Of a stretch of DNA of 30,526 nt, positions 8,524 through 15,787 are shown one piece after another. Below the pieces are notes generated by a model. It worked only from the letters and a program-made list of their open reading frames with translations. It did no database searches and had not been told where the DNA came from. The stretch comes from JBBCJT01 sp037190665 (GTDB taxonomy: Bacteria > Pseudomonadota > Alphaproteobacteria > Acetobacterales > Acetobacteraceae), in NCBI GenBank assembly GCA_037190665.1, contig JBBCJT010000054.1, positions 1 through 30,526 on the forward strand, written 5' to 3'. Positions within the stretch are counted from its first letter, which is position 1, and each line of letters starts with the position of its first letter. Position numbers and translations under genes: made by a program.

Positions 8524-8640
8524 CCCTCTCCCGCCCTGCGGGAGAGGGACAGGGTGAGGGGGTCTGCGCGGAGACTAAACCTCGCCGTGGCGCTGGTGGA
8601 CGCATTCTCACCCCGGCCCTCTCCCGCACGCGGGAGAGGG
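8524..8640 (+). repeat. Modular hairpin repeat, 117-bp form, tandem copy 1
   Basis: The left palindrome is at 8524-8548 and the right one at 8617-8640. The conserved core GCGCGGAGACTAAACCTCGC lies between, and the inner hairpin cassette of the 136-bp form is missing. About 28 bases before it (CAAGGCTAAGGCCGTCACGC) match those before copy 2, so the duplicated unit is longer than the repeat. The 459-bp gap 8376-8834 holds these two copies and a GAGCTTTGCG module (8451-8460); I see no gene in it. Confidence 0.87.
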
Positions 8641-8667
8641 TAAGGGCAAGGGCCGTCGCGCAGGGTC

Positions 8668-8784
8668 TCCTCTCCCGCCCGCCGGGAGGAGCGACAGGGC
8701 GAGGGGTTCGCGCGGAGGCTGAACCTCGCCGTGGCGCTGGCGGACGCACCCTCACCCCGGCCCTCTCCCGCTAGCGGGAGAGGG
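8668..8784 (+). repeat. Modular hairpin repeat, 117-bp form, tandem copy 2
   Basis: Exactly 144 bases downstream of copy 1 and the same length. The left palindrome is degraded (CCTCTCCCGCCCGCCGGGAG), the core GCGCGGAGGCTGAACCTCGC is conserved, and the right palindrome CCCTCTCCCGCTAGCGGGAG is perfect. It ends about 50 bases from the stop of the LpoA-like gene, which is transcribed towards it. Confidence 0.87.
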
Positions 8785-8834
8785 AGCCGCCTCTTCACCG
8801 GGGGCGCGCGGCGGCATGGGACGGGTCGCGCGTG

Positions 8835-10109
8835 TCACAGGCCCGGCGCGGCGAGGGTCTCGGGCGCGGGTTCGACGATCTGGGCGCCCCGCCGCTCGAT
8901 CTCGAACAGGGCGAGGCCGCGCCGCACCTCCCCGTCCGGCAGCAGCGCGACGAGGCCGCCCGCCCCGGCGAAGCCTTCCGGCGCGGTCAGCGAGCTGACG
9001 TTGTAGCCGCCGCGGCCCGCGGCGACGCGGGCGATCGCCGCCGCGTCGAAGGCGATGTCGGCGATGCGCGGCGGATCGCCCCCATGCGCGGACTGGTAGG
9101 CGGAGGCGAATTCCGCCCGCGCGCCGGGATCGGGGGCGGCGAACCAGCCGCCGACCAGCGCCCCGTCGCGGCCCAGCGTCGCCGCCTCGGCCTGCCAGAG
9201 GGCGGGGCCCATCACCCGCACGGACGGCGACTCGACGTCGTAGTAGGGCAGCAGGGAGGTGATCTCCCGCAGGCGGTTGCCGCCCTCGGCCAGCAGCAGG
9301 ATGTCGAAATCGGGCGGCGGCACGGAACGGCGGGCAAGCTGCTGCGCCTCCCGCCGGCCGGCCGCGTCGCCACGGTTGCGCAGCGCGCGGATCTGCGCAT
9401 CCAGCGGCCCCCGGCGGGAGGCGTAGCCGGAGACGGAGCGCACCGCCTCGTTCACCGCGTTGAAATTGCCCTCGTAGGTCACCTGCCGCACCACGGACAC
9501 GCCGGAGGCGGGGGCGGCGACCTCCAGCGCACGGCCCATGGCGCGGCCGAAATCGTTGGCCGGCAGCAGGGCAGCGACGCGGGTGCGGCCCTGGTTGCGG
9601 GCGGCGTCCATCAGCCGCCGCACCTGCTGCAGCGGCGTGATGCCGAGCGGCCAGACGCCGGGCTGCGCCTGGGCGGGATCGTTGGTGAAGGCCAGCACCC
9701 CGATGCCGCGCCCGGCCGCGACGGGGGCCACCGCCCCGGTCTCGCCCGAGGTCAGCGGCCCGAGGATCAGGTCCGCCCCGCCCTCGAGCGCGGCCTGGGC
9801 GGCAGATGCCGCACCCGTGGGCGTGCCGCCGGTGTCGCGCACGTCCAGCGCCGGCCCGCCGGTGCCGAGGCCCCGCGTCGCCGCCCGCTGCAGGGCGGGG
9901 CCGACATTTGCATTGGGGCCGGAGAGCGGTACCAGCAGCGCGACCCGGTTGGCGGGCCGCGAGGCCAGCGCGGTGCCGCCCGCGCCCTGCGGCCCGCGCC
10001 AGCCGCCCGCGGACCGGCCGCCCGGCCCGCCCGCGCCGCCGCAGGCGGCAAGTGCTAGCGTGGCGGCGAGAGAGGCAGATGAGCCCAGCAGAAGACGACG
10101 ACGTTCCAC
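8835..10109 (-). CDS. LpoA-like penicillin-binding protein activator lipoprotein
   Basis: A 424-residue predicted lipoprotein. From the GTG at 10109 the signal peptide reads VERRRLLLGSSASLAATLAL and the lipobox cysteine (LAAC) is residue 23. The body is a type I periplasmic-binding fold: VALLVPLSGPNANVG at the start, GADLILGPLTSGETGAV, then ALLPANDFGRAMGRAL. This matches the C-terminal domain of LpoA (YraM), which activates PBP1A at the outer membrane. The N-terminal TPR-like domain of enterobacterial LpoA is absent, as is usual in alphaproteobacteria. It lies head to head with rsmI, the arrangement known for yraM and yraL in E. coli, which supports the call. The proposed start overlaps the rsmI start by 31 bases; an ATG at 10154 is an alternative but leaves a poorer signal peptide. 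Confidence 0.82.
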   Translation of the reverse strand: MERRRLLLGSSASLAATLALAACGGAGGPGGRSAGGWRGPQGAGGTALASRPANRVALLVPLSGPNANVGPALQRAATRGLGTGGPALDVRDTGGTPTGAASAAQAALEGGADLILGPLTSGETGAVAPVAAGRGIGVLAFTNDPAQAQPGVWPLGITPLQQVRRLMDAARNQGRTRVAALLPANDFGRAMGRALEVAAPASGVSVVRQVTYEGNFNAVNEAVRSVSGYASRRGPLDAQIRALRNRGDAAGRREAQQLARRSVPPPDFDILLLAEGGNRLREITSLLPYYDVESPSVRVMGPALWQAEAATLGRDGALVGGWFAAPDPGARAEFASAYQSAHGGDPPRIADIAFDAAAIARVAAGRGGYNVSSLTAPEGFAGAGGLVALLPDGEVRRGLALFEIERRGAQIVEPAPETLAAPGL

Positions 10110-10972
10110 GCGATATCCCCCCCGAAGCCGGCGCGCCTGACGCCGGTCTGACACTGGTAGCCACCCCCATCGGCAATCTGGGGGACCTGTCGCCCCGCGC
10201 TCGCGCCACGCTTGCCGGGGCGGATGCGGTGCTGTGCGAGGACAGCAGGGTAACGCTGCGCCTGCTGTCGGCCAACGGCATCGCCCGGCCGCTGTGGAAG
10301 CTGCACGAGCATAATGAAGACGCGATGACCGCGCGCGCCCTCACCGCCCTGTCAGAAGGCCGCAGGCTGGCGCTGGTTTCCGACGCCGGCACGCCGCTGG
10401 TGTCCGATCCCGGCTACCGGCTGGTGCGGGCGGCGATCGCCGCCGGGGCCCCGGTGAGCGCCGGGCCGGGGCCGGCGGCGGCGGTGTGGGGGCTGACGCT
10501 CTCCGGCCTGCCGCCGCTGCCGTTCCTGATGCTCGGCTTCCCGCCGCCGCGGCAGGCGGCCCGGCGGGCGGCGTTCGGCGCGATCCGCGCGGCGGAGGCG
10601 GCGGGGCTGTCGGCCACGCTGATCTGGCACGAGGCGCCGCACCGTCTGGCGGAGACGCTCGCCGACCTCACCGACGCCTTCGGCCCCCGCCCGGCGGCGG
10701 TGGCGCGCGAGCTGACCAAGCGGTTCGAGGAGGTGCGGCGCGGGACGCTGGCGGAACTCGCCGCGCACTACGCCGCGGAGGCGGCGCGGGGGGAGATCAC
10801 GGTGGTGGTCGGCCCGCCGGAGGCCGGCGCCGCGGACGATCTGGACGCGCGGCTGCGCGAGGCGATGGCGGGGCACAGCCTGCGCGACGCGGCGGCATTG
10901 GTCGCGGCGGCGTCGGGGCGGCCGCGGAAGGAGGTTTACGCGCGGGCGCTGGAGCTGGCGAAGGAAGGGTGA
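10079..10972 (+). CDS. rsmI: 16S rRNA (cytidine1402-2'-O)-methyltransferase RsmI
   Basis: A 297-residue SAM-dependent tetrapyrrole-methylase-fold enzyme that 2'-O-methylates C1402 in the ribosomal P site together with RsmH. Signature blocks: TLVATPIGNLGDLSPRA (25-41), AVLCEDSRVTLRLL, ALVSDAGTPLVSDPGYRLV (98-116), and AGPGPAAAVWGLTLSGLP (glycine-rich loop). The later block AVARELTKRFEEVRRGTL is also diagnostic. The C-terminal helix region GRPRKEVYARALELAKEG is complete. The ATG at 10079 is the only convenient start ahead of the fold and overlaps the divergent LpoA-like gene. In many proteobacteria yraN follows rsmI; here a CRISPR array follows. Confidence 0.95.
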   Translation: MSPAEDDDVPRDIPPEAGAPDAGLTLVATPIGNLGDLSPRARATLAGADAVLCEDSRVTLRLLSANGIARPLWKLHEHNEDAMTARALTALSEGRRLALVSDAGTPLVSDPGYRLVRAAIAAGAPVSAGPGPAAAVWGLTLSGLPPLPFLMLGFPPPRQAARRAAFGAIRAAEAAGLSATLIWHEAPHRLAETLADLTDAFGPRPAAVARELTKRFEEVRRGTLAELAAHYAAEAARGEITVVVGPPEAGAADDLDARLREAMAGHSLRDAAALVAAASGRPRKEVYARALELAKEG

Positions 10973-11260
10973 GGCGGGGCCGCGTAAGCGGGTAGCACGC
11001 GCCGGAAGTCGGGCCGCCGGCACGTGCCTGTCGGTTCATCTCCGTGCGTGCGGGGGACACAGTCACTGTCAACGGCATCAATACCGCGCGCCTTCTCGAC
11101 CTCAGCGGGCTGCGACGCACTGACTACGAGTTGCCGGATGGAGCGTGGTAGCCGGGGGGGTGCGCACACGGCCCGCCGCAGGGCCCGATCACTCGGGCGC
11201 CACGCCCGCAACAGCGTCTCGCGGACCCGGCTACACAGCAGAATATAGAGAGCTGAATCA
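10973..11260. other. Gene-free flank between rsmI and the CRISPR array
   Basis: No convincing gene was found in these 288 bases. They contain one decayed CRISPR repeat (11032-11060), then 200 bases with no recognisable repeat before the first array repeat. A short frame from a GTG at 11044 ends in a stop at 11149-11151 and looks protein-like (GDTVTVNGINTARLLDLSGL), but it begins inside the decayed repeat and is too short to call. The base composition is less G+C-rich just before 11261. Confidence 0.6.
11032..11060 (-). repeat. Decayed CRISPR repeat outside the array
   Basis: Matches the 29-base array repeat at 26 of 29 positions: CGGTTCATC is exact, then TCCGT replaces CCCGC, the loop is GCGT, GCGGGG is exact, and GACAC replaces AACAC. 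It lies 229 bases to the left of the first array repeat, on the leader-distal side where old repeats normally decay. The loop GCGT is that of the four newest repeats, not of its near neighbours. Confidence 0.8.
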
Positions 11261-12083
11261 CGGGTCATCCCAGCGTGTGCGGGGAACACAGCGAGCAGAT
11301 CCCACCCCAACGCTGCCGCCTCGGGTCATCCCCGCATGTGCGGGGAACACGTGCCGGACCGATACCGCAACGTCGCCACGCACGGTTCATCCCCGCGTGT
11401 GCGGGGAACACACCGACGAACGCCTCCGCGAGCAACCGGCCCTGCGGTTCATCCCCGCACACGCGGGGAACACAGGGCGCCGGTGTGGCTGGGGATCCCG
11501 CTCGACGGTTCATCCCCGCACACGCGGGGAACACCTCCTGCTGGTCGGCCTGTTCGTCGCAGCCGTCGGTTCATCCCCGCACACGCGGGGAACACTTTCC
11601 GCACACGGCAGATTGCCCTCATATGAACGGTTCATCCCCGCACACGCGGGGAACACATTGCACTAGCTCACCCGTAGCAGGGTGTATCCGGTTCATCCCC
11701 GCACACGCGGGGAACACTCCTTGTGCGACGGGTCGAAGAACGCCTCGAACGGTTCATCCCCGCACACGCGGGGAACACCTTACCCGCGCGTCGCGCCTCG
11801 ATCTGGAGTTCGGTTCATCCCCGCACACGCGGGGAACACCCGGCCCCGACCTCGTCGTTGAGGCCGAAGGTCGGTTCATCCCCGCGCGTGCGGGGAACAC
11901 GGCGGCGACACGAATGTCATTGTCAACATAGCCGGTTCATCCCCGCGCGTGCGGGGAACACATCTACCTCGATCTGCTGGCGCAGTCGGCCGGCGGTTCA
12001 TCCCCGCGCGTGCGGGGAACACGACGTGCATCCCATCGCCGCCTTTTCGGTTTCCGGTTCATCCCCGCGCGTGCGGGGAACAC
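11261..12083 (-). CRISPR. Type I-E CRISPR array, 14 repeats and 13 spacers, no adjacent cas genes
   Basis: The repeats are 29 bases: CGGTTCATCCCCGC, a four-base loop, then GCGGGGAACAC. They start at 11261, 11322, 11383, 11445, 11506, 11567, 11628, 11689, 11750, 11811, 11872, 11933, 11994 and 12055. Spacers are 32 bases, except the third (11412-11444), which is 33. All 13 spacers differ. The repeat is of the type I-E (Cascade) family. The transcribed sense is the minus strand, so the crRNA 5' handle would be ATGAACCG. The two leftmost repeats carry GGGTC instead of GGTTC, and the first also has CCCAGC, so left is the old end and the leader is on the right. Loops run GTGT, ATGT, GTGT, ACAC seven times, then GCGT four times. 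No cas1, cas2, cas3 or Cascade gene lies in the window. Confidence 0.98.
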
Positions 12084-12135
12084 TCTTCCAGCAACCCGTT
12101 GATCCACAAACGCTATTCACCTGTCAAAGAACCCA
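12084..12135 (-). promoter_or_regulatory. CRISPR leader with IHF-like site and promoter-like elements
   Basis: Read on the minus strand, this short stretch is clearly richer in A+T than its surroundings. GATCAACGGGTTG (12092-12104) fits the IHF consensus WATCAANNNNTTR at 12 of 13 positions and begins nine bases from the first repeat. That is where the IHF site of the E. coli type I-E leader sits, which is needed for spacer integration. A perfect TTGACA (12122-12127) lies 17 bases before GATCAA and could be a -35 box, although GATCAA is a weak -10. The leader lies between the array and the oxidase gene, which is transcribed towards it. The IHF reading is an inference from the motif and its position. 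Confidence 0.6.
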
Positions 12136-12201
12136 CCGCCAAAACCCTCGGCACGATCGGCCCGGCAACCCCCCGTTCCCGCCCGCGCCGACAGCCCCAG
12201 C

Positions 12202-13500
12202 CTACGCGCCCCGCCGCCGCTCCACCGCGTCCCTCACCCGCCCCGCCAGCATCCCCGCCGAAACCCCGATACGCCAGAACCGGTGCAGCGGCACCGGCAC
12301 CACCGGGGTGCCCGGCAGCGGCATCCGCGCGCCGGTGGCGAGGGCGGCCGCCAGCGCCTTGCCCAAGGCGTGCGACAGCGCCACGCCGCGGCCGTTGTAG
12401 CCGAGCAGCGCGTACAGCCCCGGCGCGGGCGTGTGCAGATGCGGCAGGTGGTCGCGCGTCATGGCGAGCTGGCCGTTCCAGCCATGCGTCCACGTCACCG
12501 CCCCGCGCAGCCCGGGCCACAGCCGCTCCGCATGGCGGATCAGGTAGCGCACCGGATCGACGGACCCGATCGGGCGCTGCGGGCCGCGGCCGCCCAGCAC
12601 CAGCCGGCCCTGCTGGTCGATGCGGTAGTACACGGTGATCGTCCCCGCCTCGTAGACCGAGCAGCGCGCCGGCAGCATCGCCTCCGCGAGGCCGGACGGC
12701 AGGGGCCCGGTCGCGACGATGCTGCTGAACACCGGGATCACGCTCTGCGCGAGGCCCGGCATCAGCCGGCGGTCGCTGTAGCCGTTGGTACCCAGCACCA
12801 CGCGCTTCGCACTCAGCGTGCCGCCGGAACCGGTCGCGAGGTGCCACAGCTCGCCCTCCCGCCGCAGCGCGGTCACGCGCGTGCCGCCATGCAGGCGTAC
12901 CCCGGCATTGGCCGCCGCCTGCGCCAGCCCGCGCGCCAGCGCCAGCGGGTTCACGTCCCCGCCGCGCCGGTCCAGCATGCCGCCCGCATAGGTGTCGCTG
13001 CCGGTGATGCGGTGCATCGCCTCCGCGTCCAGCCATTCCACCGGCATGCCGCGGCGGATGCACTGGTCGGCGGACGCGCGCACCGCCTCCCCCGCGATGG
13101 CGCCGCGCGCGGCGCGCAGCGTGCCCTGCTGGCGCGCGTCGCAGCGGATCTGGTGGCGCGCGATGGTGTCGAACAGCGCCTGCGGCCCGCCGTAGGACAG
13201 GTCGATCAGCTCCTGCCCGACGGCCTCGCCGAACTTCGCTACGATCGCGTCGGGATCGAGCTTCAGGCCCGGATTGACCTGCCCGCCGTTGCGGCCGGAG
13301 GCGCCCCAGCCGGGCTCGTGCGCTTCCAGCAGCACGGTGTCGATGCCGGCCTCGGCCAGATGCAGCGCCACCGAAAGGCCGGTGAAGCCGCCGCCGACGA
13401 TGGCGACATCGGTGACCGCATCCGCGCGCAGCGGCGGCGGGATCGGGCCGGGCGGCGTGGTCGCCGCGTAGAGGGAGGGCGGCAGGGGTTCGGCGCTCAT
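12202..13500 (-). CDS. FAD-dependent oxidoreductase, DAO family (PuuB/DadA-like)
   Basis: A 432-residue flavoprotein. The FAD-binding motif VAIVGGGFTGLSVALHLAEA (33-52) is followed by VLLEAHEPGWGASGRNGGQV, the strong DAO-family signature seen in gamma-glutamylputrescine oxidase and related amine or amino-acid oxidases. Later blocks WTHGWNGQLAMTRDHLPHL and GLYALLGYNGRGVALSHALG match the C-terminal FAD-contacting region. It would oxidise an amine or N-alkyl amino acid with transfer of electrons to oxygen or quinone; the substrate cannot be read from the sequence. I start it at the ATG at 13500, where homology begins. It precedes the CRISPR leader by 118 bases in the same direction, so read-through into the array is possible. 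Confidence 0.9.
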   Translation of the reverse strand: MSAEPLPPSLYAATTPPGPIPPPLRADAVTDVAIVGGGFTGLSVALHLAEAGIDTVLLEAHEPGWGASGRNGGQVNPGLKLDPDAIVAKFGEAVGQELIDLSYGGPQALFDTIARHQIRCDARQQGTLRAARGAIAGEAVRASADQCIRRGMPVEWLDAEAMHRITGSDTYAGGMLDRRGGDVNPLALARGLAQAAANAGVRLHGGTRVTALRREGELWHLATGSGGTLSAKRVVLGTNGYSDRRLMPGLAQSVIPVFSSIVATGPLPSGLAEAMLPARCSVYEAGTITVYYRIDQQGRLVLGGRGPQRPIGSVDPVRYLIRHAERLWPGLRGAVTWTHGWNGQLAMTRDHLPHLHTPAPGLYALLGYNGRGVALSHALGKALAAALATGARMPLPGTPVVPVPLHRFWRIGVSAGMLAGRVRDAVERRRGA

Positions 13501-13584
13501 GCCGGCCAGCCTATCGGCTGATCCGGTACCGAGTCTCCGTCCCGCGCGCCGCCACGACACCGGCCCCGGAAGGCCGCGGTGGCG

Positions 13585-14349
13585 TCAGGCCCAGGGATCC
13601 TGTTCCGGCGGATAGCGCACCATGGTCAGGCACAACCCCTGCGGCGGCGCAGTCGGCCCCGCCGCGGCGCGCGAACGGGCCTCGAGCGCGGCGGCGACGC
13701 GCCCGGGCGGCCAGCGCCCCTCGCCCACCAGCTTCAGCGTGCCGACCATGTTGCGGACCTGGTGATGCAGGAAGGACCGCGCCGAGGCCAGGATCACGAC
13801 CTCCTCGCCCTGGCGCGACACATCCAGCCGGTCGAGCGTCCTGACCGGGCCCGTCGCCTGGCAGGACGCGGCGCGGAAGCTGGTGAAGTCGTGCCGGCCG
13901 CACAGCGCCTGCGCGGCGAGGTGCATCGCGCCGGCATCGAGCGGCAGCGGCACGTGCCACACGAACCCCGCCTCCAGCGCCGGCGGGGCGGGACGGTTGA
14001 GGATGCGATAGCGGTAGAAGCGGCCGATGGCGGAGAAGCGCGCGCGCCAGCCGGCGGGTGCGACGGCGGCGGCGAGAACGCTGACGGCGTGCGGGCGCAG
14101 GTGGAAGTTCAGCGCGTCGCGCAGCTTGTCCGGCGGCATCTCCCGATCGAGGTCGAGCTGCACCACCTGCGCTTCGGCATGCACGCCGGCATCGGTGCGG
14201 CCGGCGGCGGCGAGCACCGGCGGTTCCCCGCGCGCGAGATGCGCGGCCGCACCCTCCATCGCCGACTGCACCGACACGCCCTCATCCTGGCGCTGCCAAC
14301 CGACGAAGCCGCCGCCGTGATATTCCACGCGCAGCGCGTAGCGGGGCAT
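13585..14349 (-). CDS. truA: tRNA pseudouridine(38-40) synthase TruA
   Basis: A 254-residue enzyme that converts uridine 38, 39 or 40 in the anticodon arm of many tRNAs to pseudouridine. The N-terminus MPRYALRVEYHGGGFVGWQR is characteristic. The catalytic aspartate D53 is in AAGRTDAGVHA, and GRFYRYRILNRPAPP and SFLHHQVRNMVGTL are the other family blocks. Length is that of alphaproteobacterial TruA. The start codon shares one base with the fmt stop (TGATG), so it is co-translated as the third gene of def-fmt-truA, an order well known in alphaproteobacteria. Confidence 0.97.
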   Translation of the reverse strand: MPRYALRVEYHGGGFVGWQRQDEGVSVQSAMEGAAAHLARGEPPVLAAAGRTDAGVHAEAQVVQLDLDREMPPDKLRDALNFHLRPHAVSVLAAAVAPAGWRARFSAIGRFYRYRILNRPAPPALEAGFVWHVPLPLDAGAMHLAAQALCGRHDFTSFRAASCQATGPVRTLDRLDVSRQGEEVVILASARSFLHHQVRNMVGTLKLVGEGRWPPGRVAAALEARSRAAAGPTAPPQGLCLTMVRYPPEQDPWA

Positions 14350-15254
14350 CAGCCGAGGACGGTTCCGGACGGAACCGGATGGCCGCGCAGGAAGGCATCC
14401 GCCTCCATCGCCGTGCGGCCCGGCGCCTGCACACGCGTCAGCCGCAGCGCGCCCGCGCCGCAGGCGACCGTCAGCCGGTCGTCCAGCACCTCGCCCGGCG
14501 CGCCATGGCCCGCAGCCGGCGCGGCGGCGAGCACGCGGAGCGCGGCGCCATCCAGCATGGCGAAGGTGCCCGGCCACGGGTTCAGCGCGCGCACGCGGCG
14601 GTCGAGCGCGGCGGCATCCTGCGTCCAGTCCAGCCGCGCATCGTCCTTGCCCAGCTTCGGCGCATAGGTCGCGCCGTCCTCGGGCTGCGGCACCGGGGCG
14701 GGCTGCTCGTCGAGCGCGCGCAGGATCAGCCGCGCGCCCATCTCCGCCAGCGCATCGTGCAGCGACGCGGCGGTGGTGTCGGGGCCGAGAGTGACCGCTT
14801 CGGACAGCAGCATCGGCCCGGTGTCGAGCCCTTCATCCATGCGCATGATGGTCACGCCGCTCTGCGCGTCGCCGGCAAGGATCGCCGCCTGGATCGGCGC
14901 GGCTCCGCGCCAGCGCGGCAGCAGCGAGGCATGGATGTTGAGGCAGCCGAGGCGCGGCGCGCCCAGCATCTCCGGCGGCAGGATCAGCCCGTAGGCGACC
15001 ACCACCGCGGCATCGAGATCGAGCGCGGCGAAGGCCGCGTGCTCCTCCGCATCGCGGCGCAGGCGTGCGGGCGTGCGCACGTTCAGGCCGAGCGCGTCGG
15101 CCGCCTCGTGCACCGGGCTGCGCTGGATGCGATGGCCGCGGCCCGCGGGACGCGGCGGCTGGGAATAGACGGCAACGATCTCGTGCCCCGCGCCATGCAG
15201 CGCGCGGAGCGCCGGCACGGCGAAGCCGGGCGAGCCCATGAAGGCGAGCCTCAC
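14349..15254 (-). CDS. fmt: Methionyl-tRNA formyltransferase
   Basis: A 301-residue enzyme that formylates initiator Met-tRNA with 10-formyltetrahydrofolate. It starts MRLAFMGSPGFAVPALRAL. The folate site shows LGCLNIHASLLPRWRGAAPI, containing the N-I-H motif and the SLLPRWRGAAPIQ signature, followed by GVTIMRMDEGLDTGPML with the catalytic aspartate. The C-terminal OB-type domain begins after ALNPWPGTFAML. It overlaps def by four bases (ATGA) upstream and truA by one base downstream, so the three are one translational unit. The reaction is the counterpart of the deformylase next to it. Confidence 0.97.
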   Translation of the reverse strand: MRLAFMGSPGFAVPALRALHGAGHEIVAVYSQPPRPAGRGHRIQRSPVHEAADALGLNVRTPARLRRDAEEHAAFAALDLDAAVVVAYGLILPPEMLGAPRLGCLNIHASLLPRWRGAAPIQAAILAGDAQSGVTIMRMDEGLDTGPMLLSEAVTLGPDTTAASLHDALAEMGARLILRALDEQPAPVPQPEDGATYAPKLGKDDARLDWTQDAAALDRRVRALNPWPGTFAMLDGAALRVLAAAPAAGHGAPGEVLDDRLTVACGAGALRLTRVQAPGRTAMEADAFLRGHPVPSGTVLG

Positions 15255-15787
15255 GGCCGTTCCTTCGCCTTCTGCTCCTTGGCCAGCTTGCGCAGCAGCA
15301 TGTTGCGCTTCAGCGCGCTGATGTGATCGATGAACAGCACGCCGTCGAGATGGTCGATCTCGTGCTGCATGCAGGCCGCGAGCAGCCCGTCCGCCTCGAT
15401 CTCCCGCTTCGCGCCGCTCTGGTCGAGGTAGCGCACCTTGACCCGCGCGGGCCGTTCCACGTCCGCATACTGGCCGGGCAGCGACAGGCAGCCTTCCTCG
15501 CGCATGGCCAGTTCCGCGCTGGCGGCGACGATCTCGGGATTGATCAGCGTGATCGGCGCGGGCTGGTCGTCCTTCATCAGGTCGATCACGGCGACACGCA
15601 GCAGCACGCCGACCTGCGGCGCGGCGAGGCCGATGCCCGGGGCCTTGTACATCGTCGCGAACATGCGCGGGACGAGATCGCGCAGCCGCGCGCCATCGGC
15701 AGGGCCGACCGGCTTCGCGCGCGTCTTCAGCCGCGAATCCGGCGCGATCAGGATCGGCAGCGTTTCAGGGTCGGCGGCGGCGCTCAC
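15251..15787 (-). CDS. def: Peptide deformylase
   Basis: An iron/zinc hydrolase that removes the N-formyl group from new proteins. All three family motifs are present: GIGLAAPQVG (motif 1), EEGCLSLPG with the metal-binding cysteine (motif 2), and ACMQHEIDHLDGVLF with the HExxH-type HEIDH (motif 3). I prefer the GTG at 15787 (178 residues), which starts shortly before LPILIAPDSRL, where the family begins. An ATG at 15850 in the same frame would add 21 residues of poor character; neither has a clear ribosome-binding site. Its stop overlaps the fmt start in ATGA. The gene diverges from hsp20 across about 118 bases. Confidence 0.95.
   Translation of the reverse strand: MSAAADPETLPILIAPDSRLKTRAKPVGPADGARLRDLVPRMFATMYKAPGIGLAAPQVGVLLRVAVIDLMKDDQPAPITLINPEIVAASAELAMREEGCLSLPGQYADVERPARVKVRYLDQSGAKREIEADGLLAACMQHEIDHLDGVLFIDHISALKRNMLLRKLAKEQKAKERP

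Noticed and set aside
11275..11931. Open frames through the CRISPR array with repeated peptides such as GSSPHTRGT and FIPAHAGNT
   Set aside because: These are translations of the CRISPR repeats, a well-known annotation artefact, not proteins.
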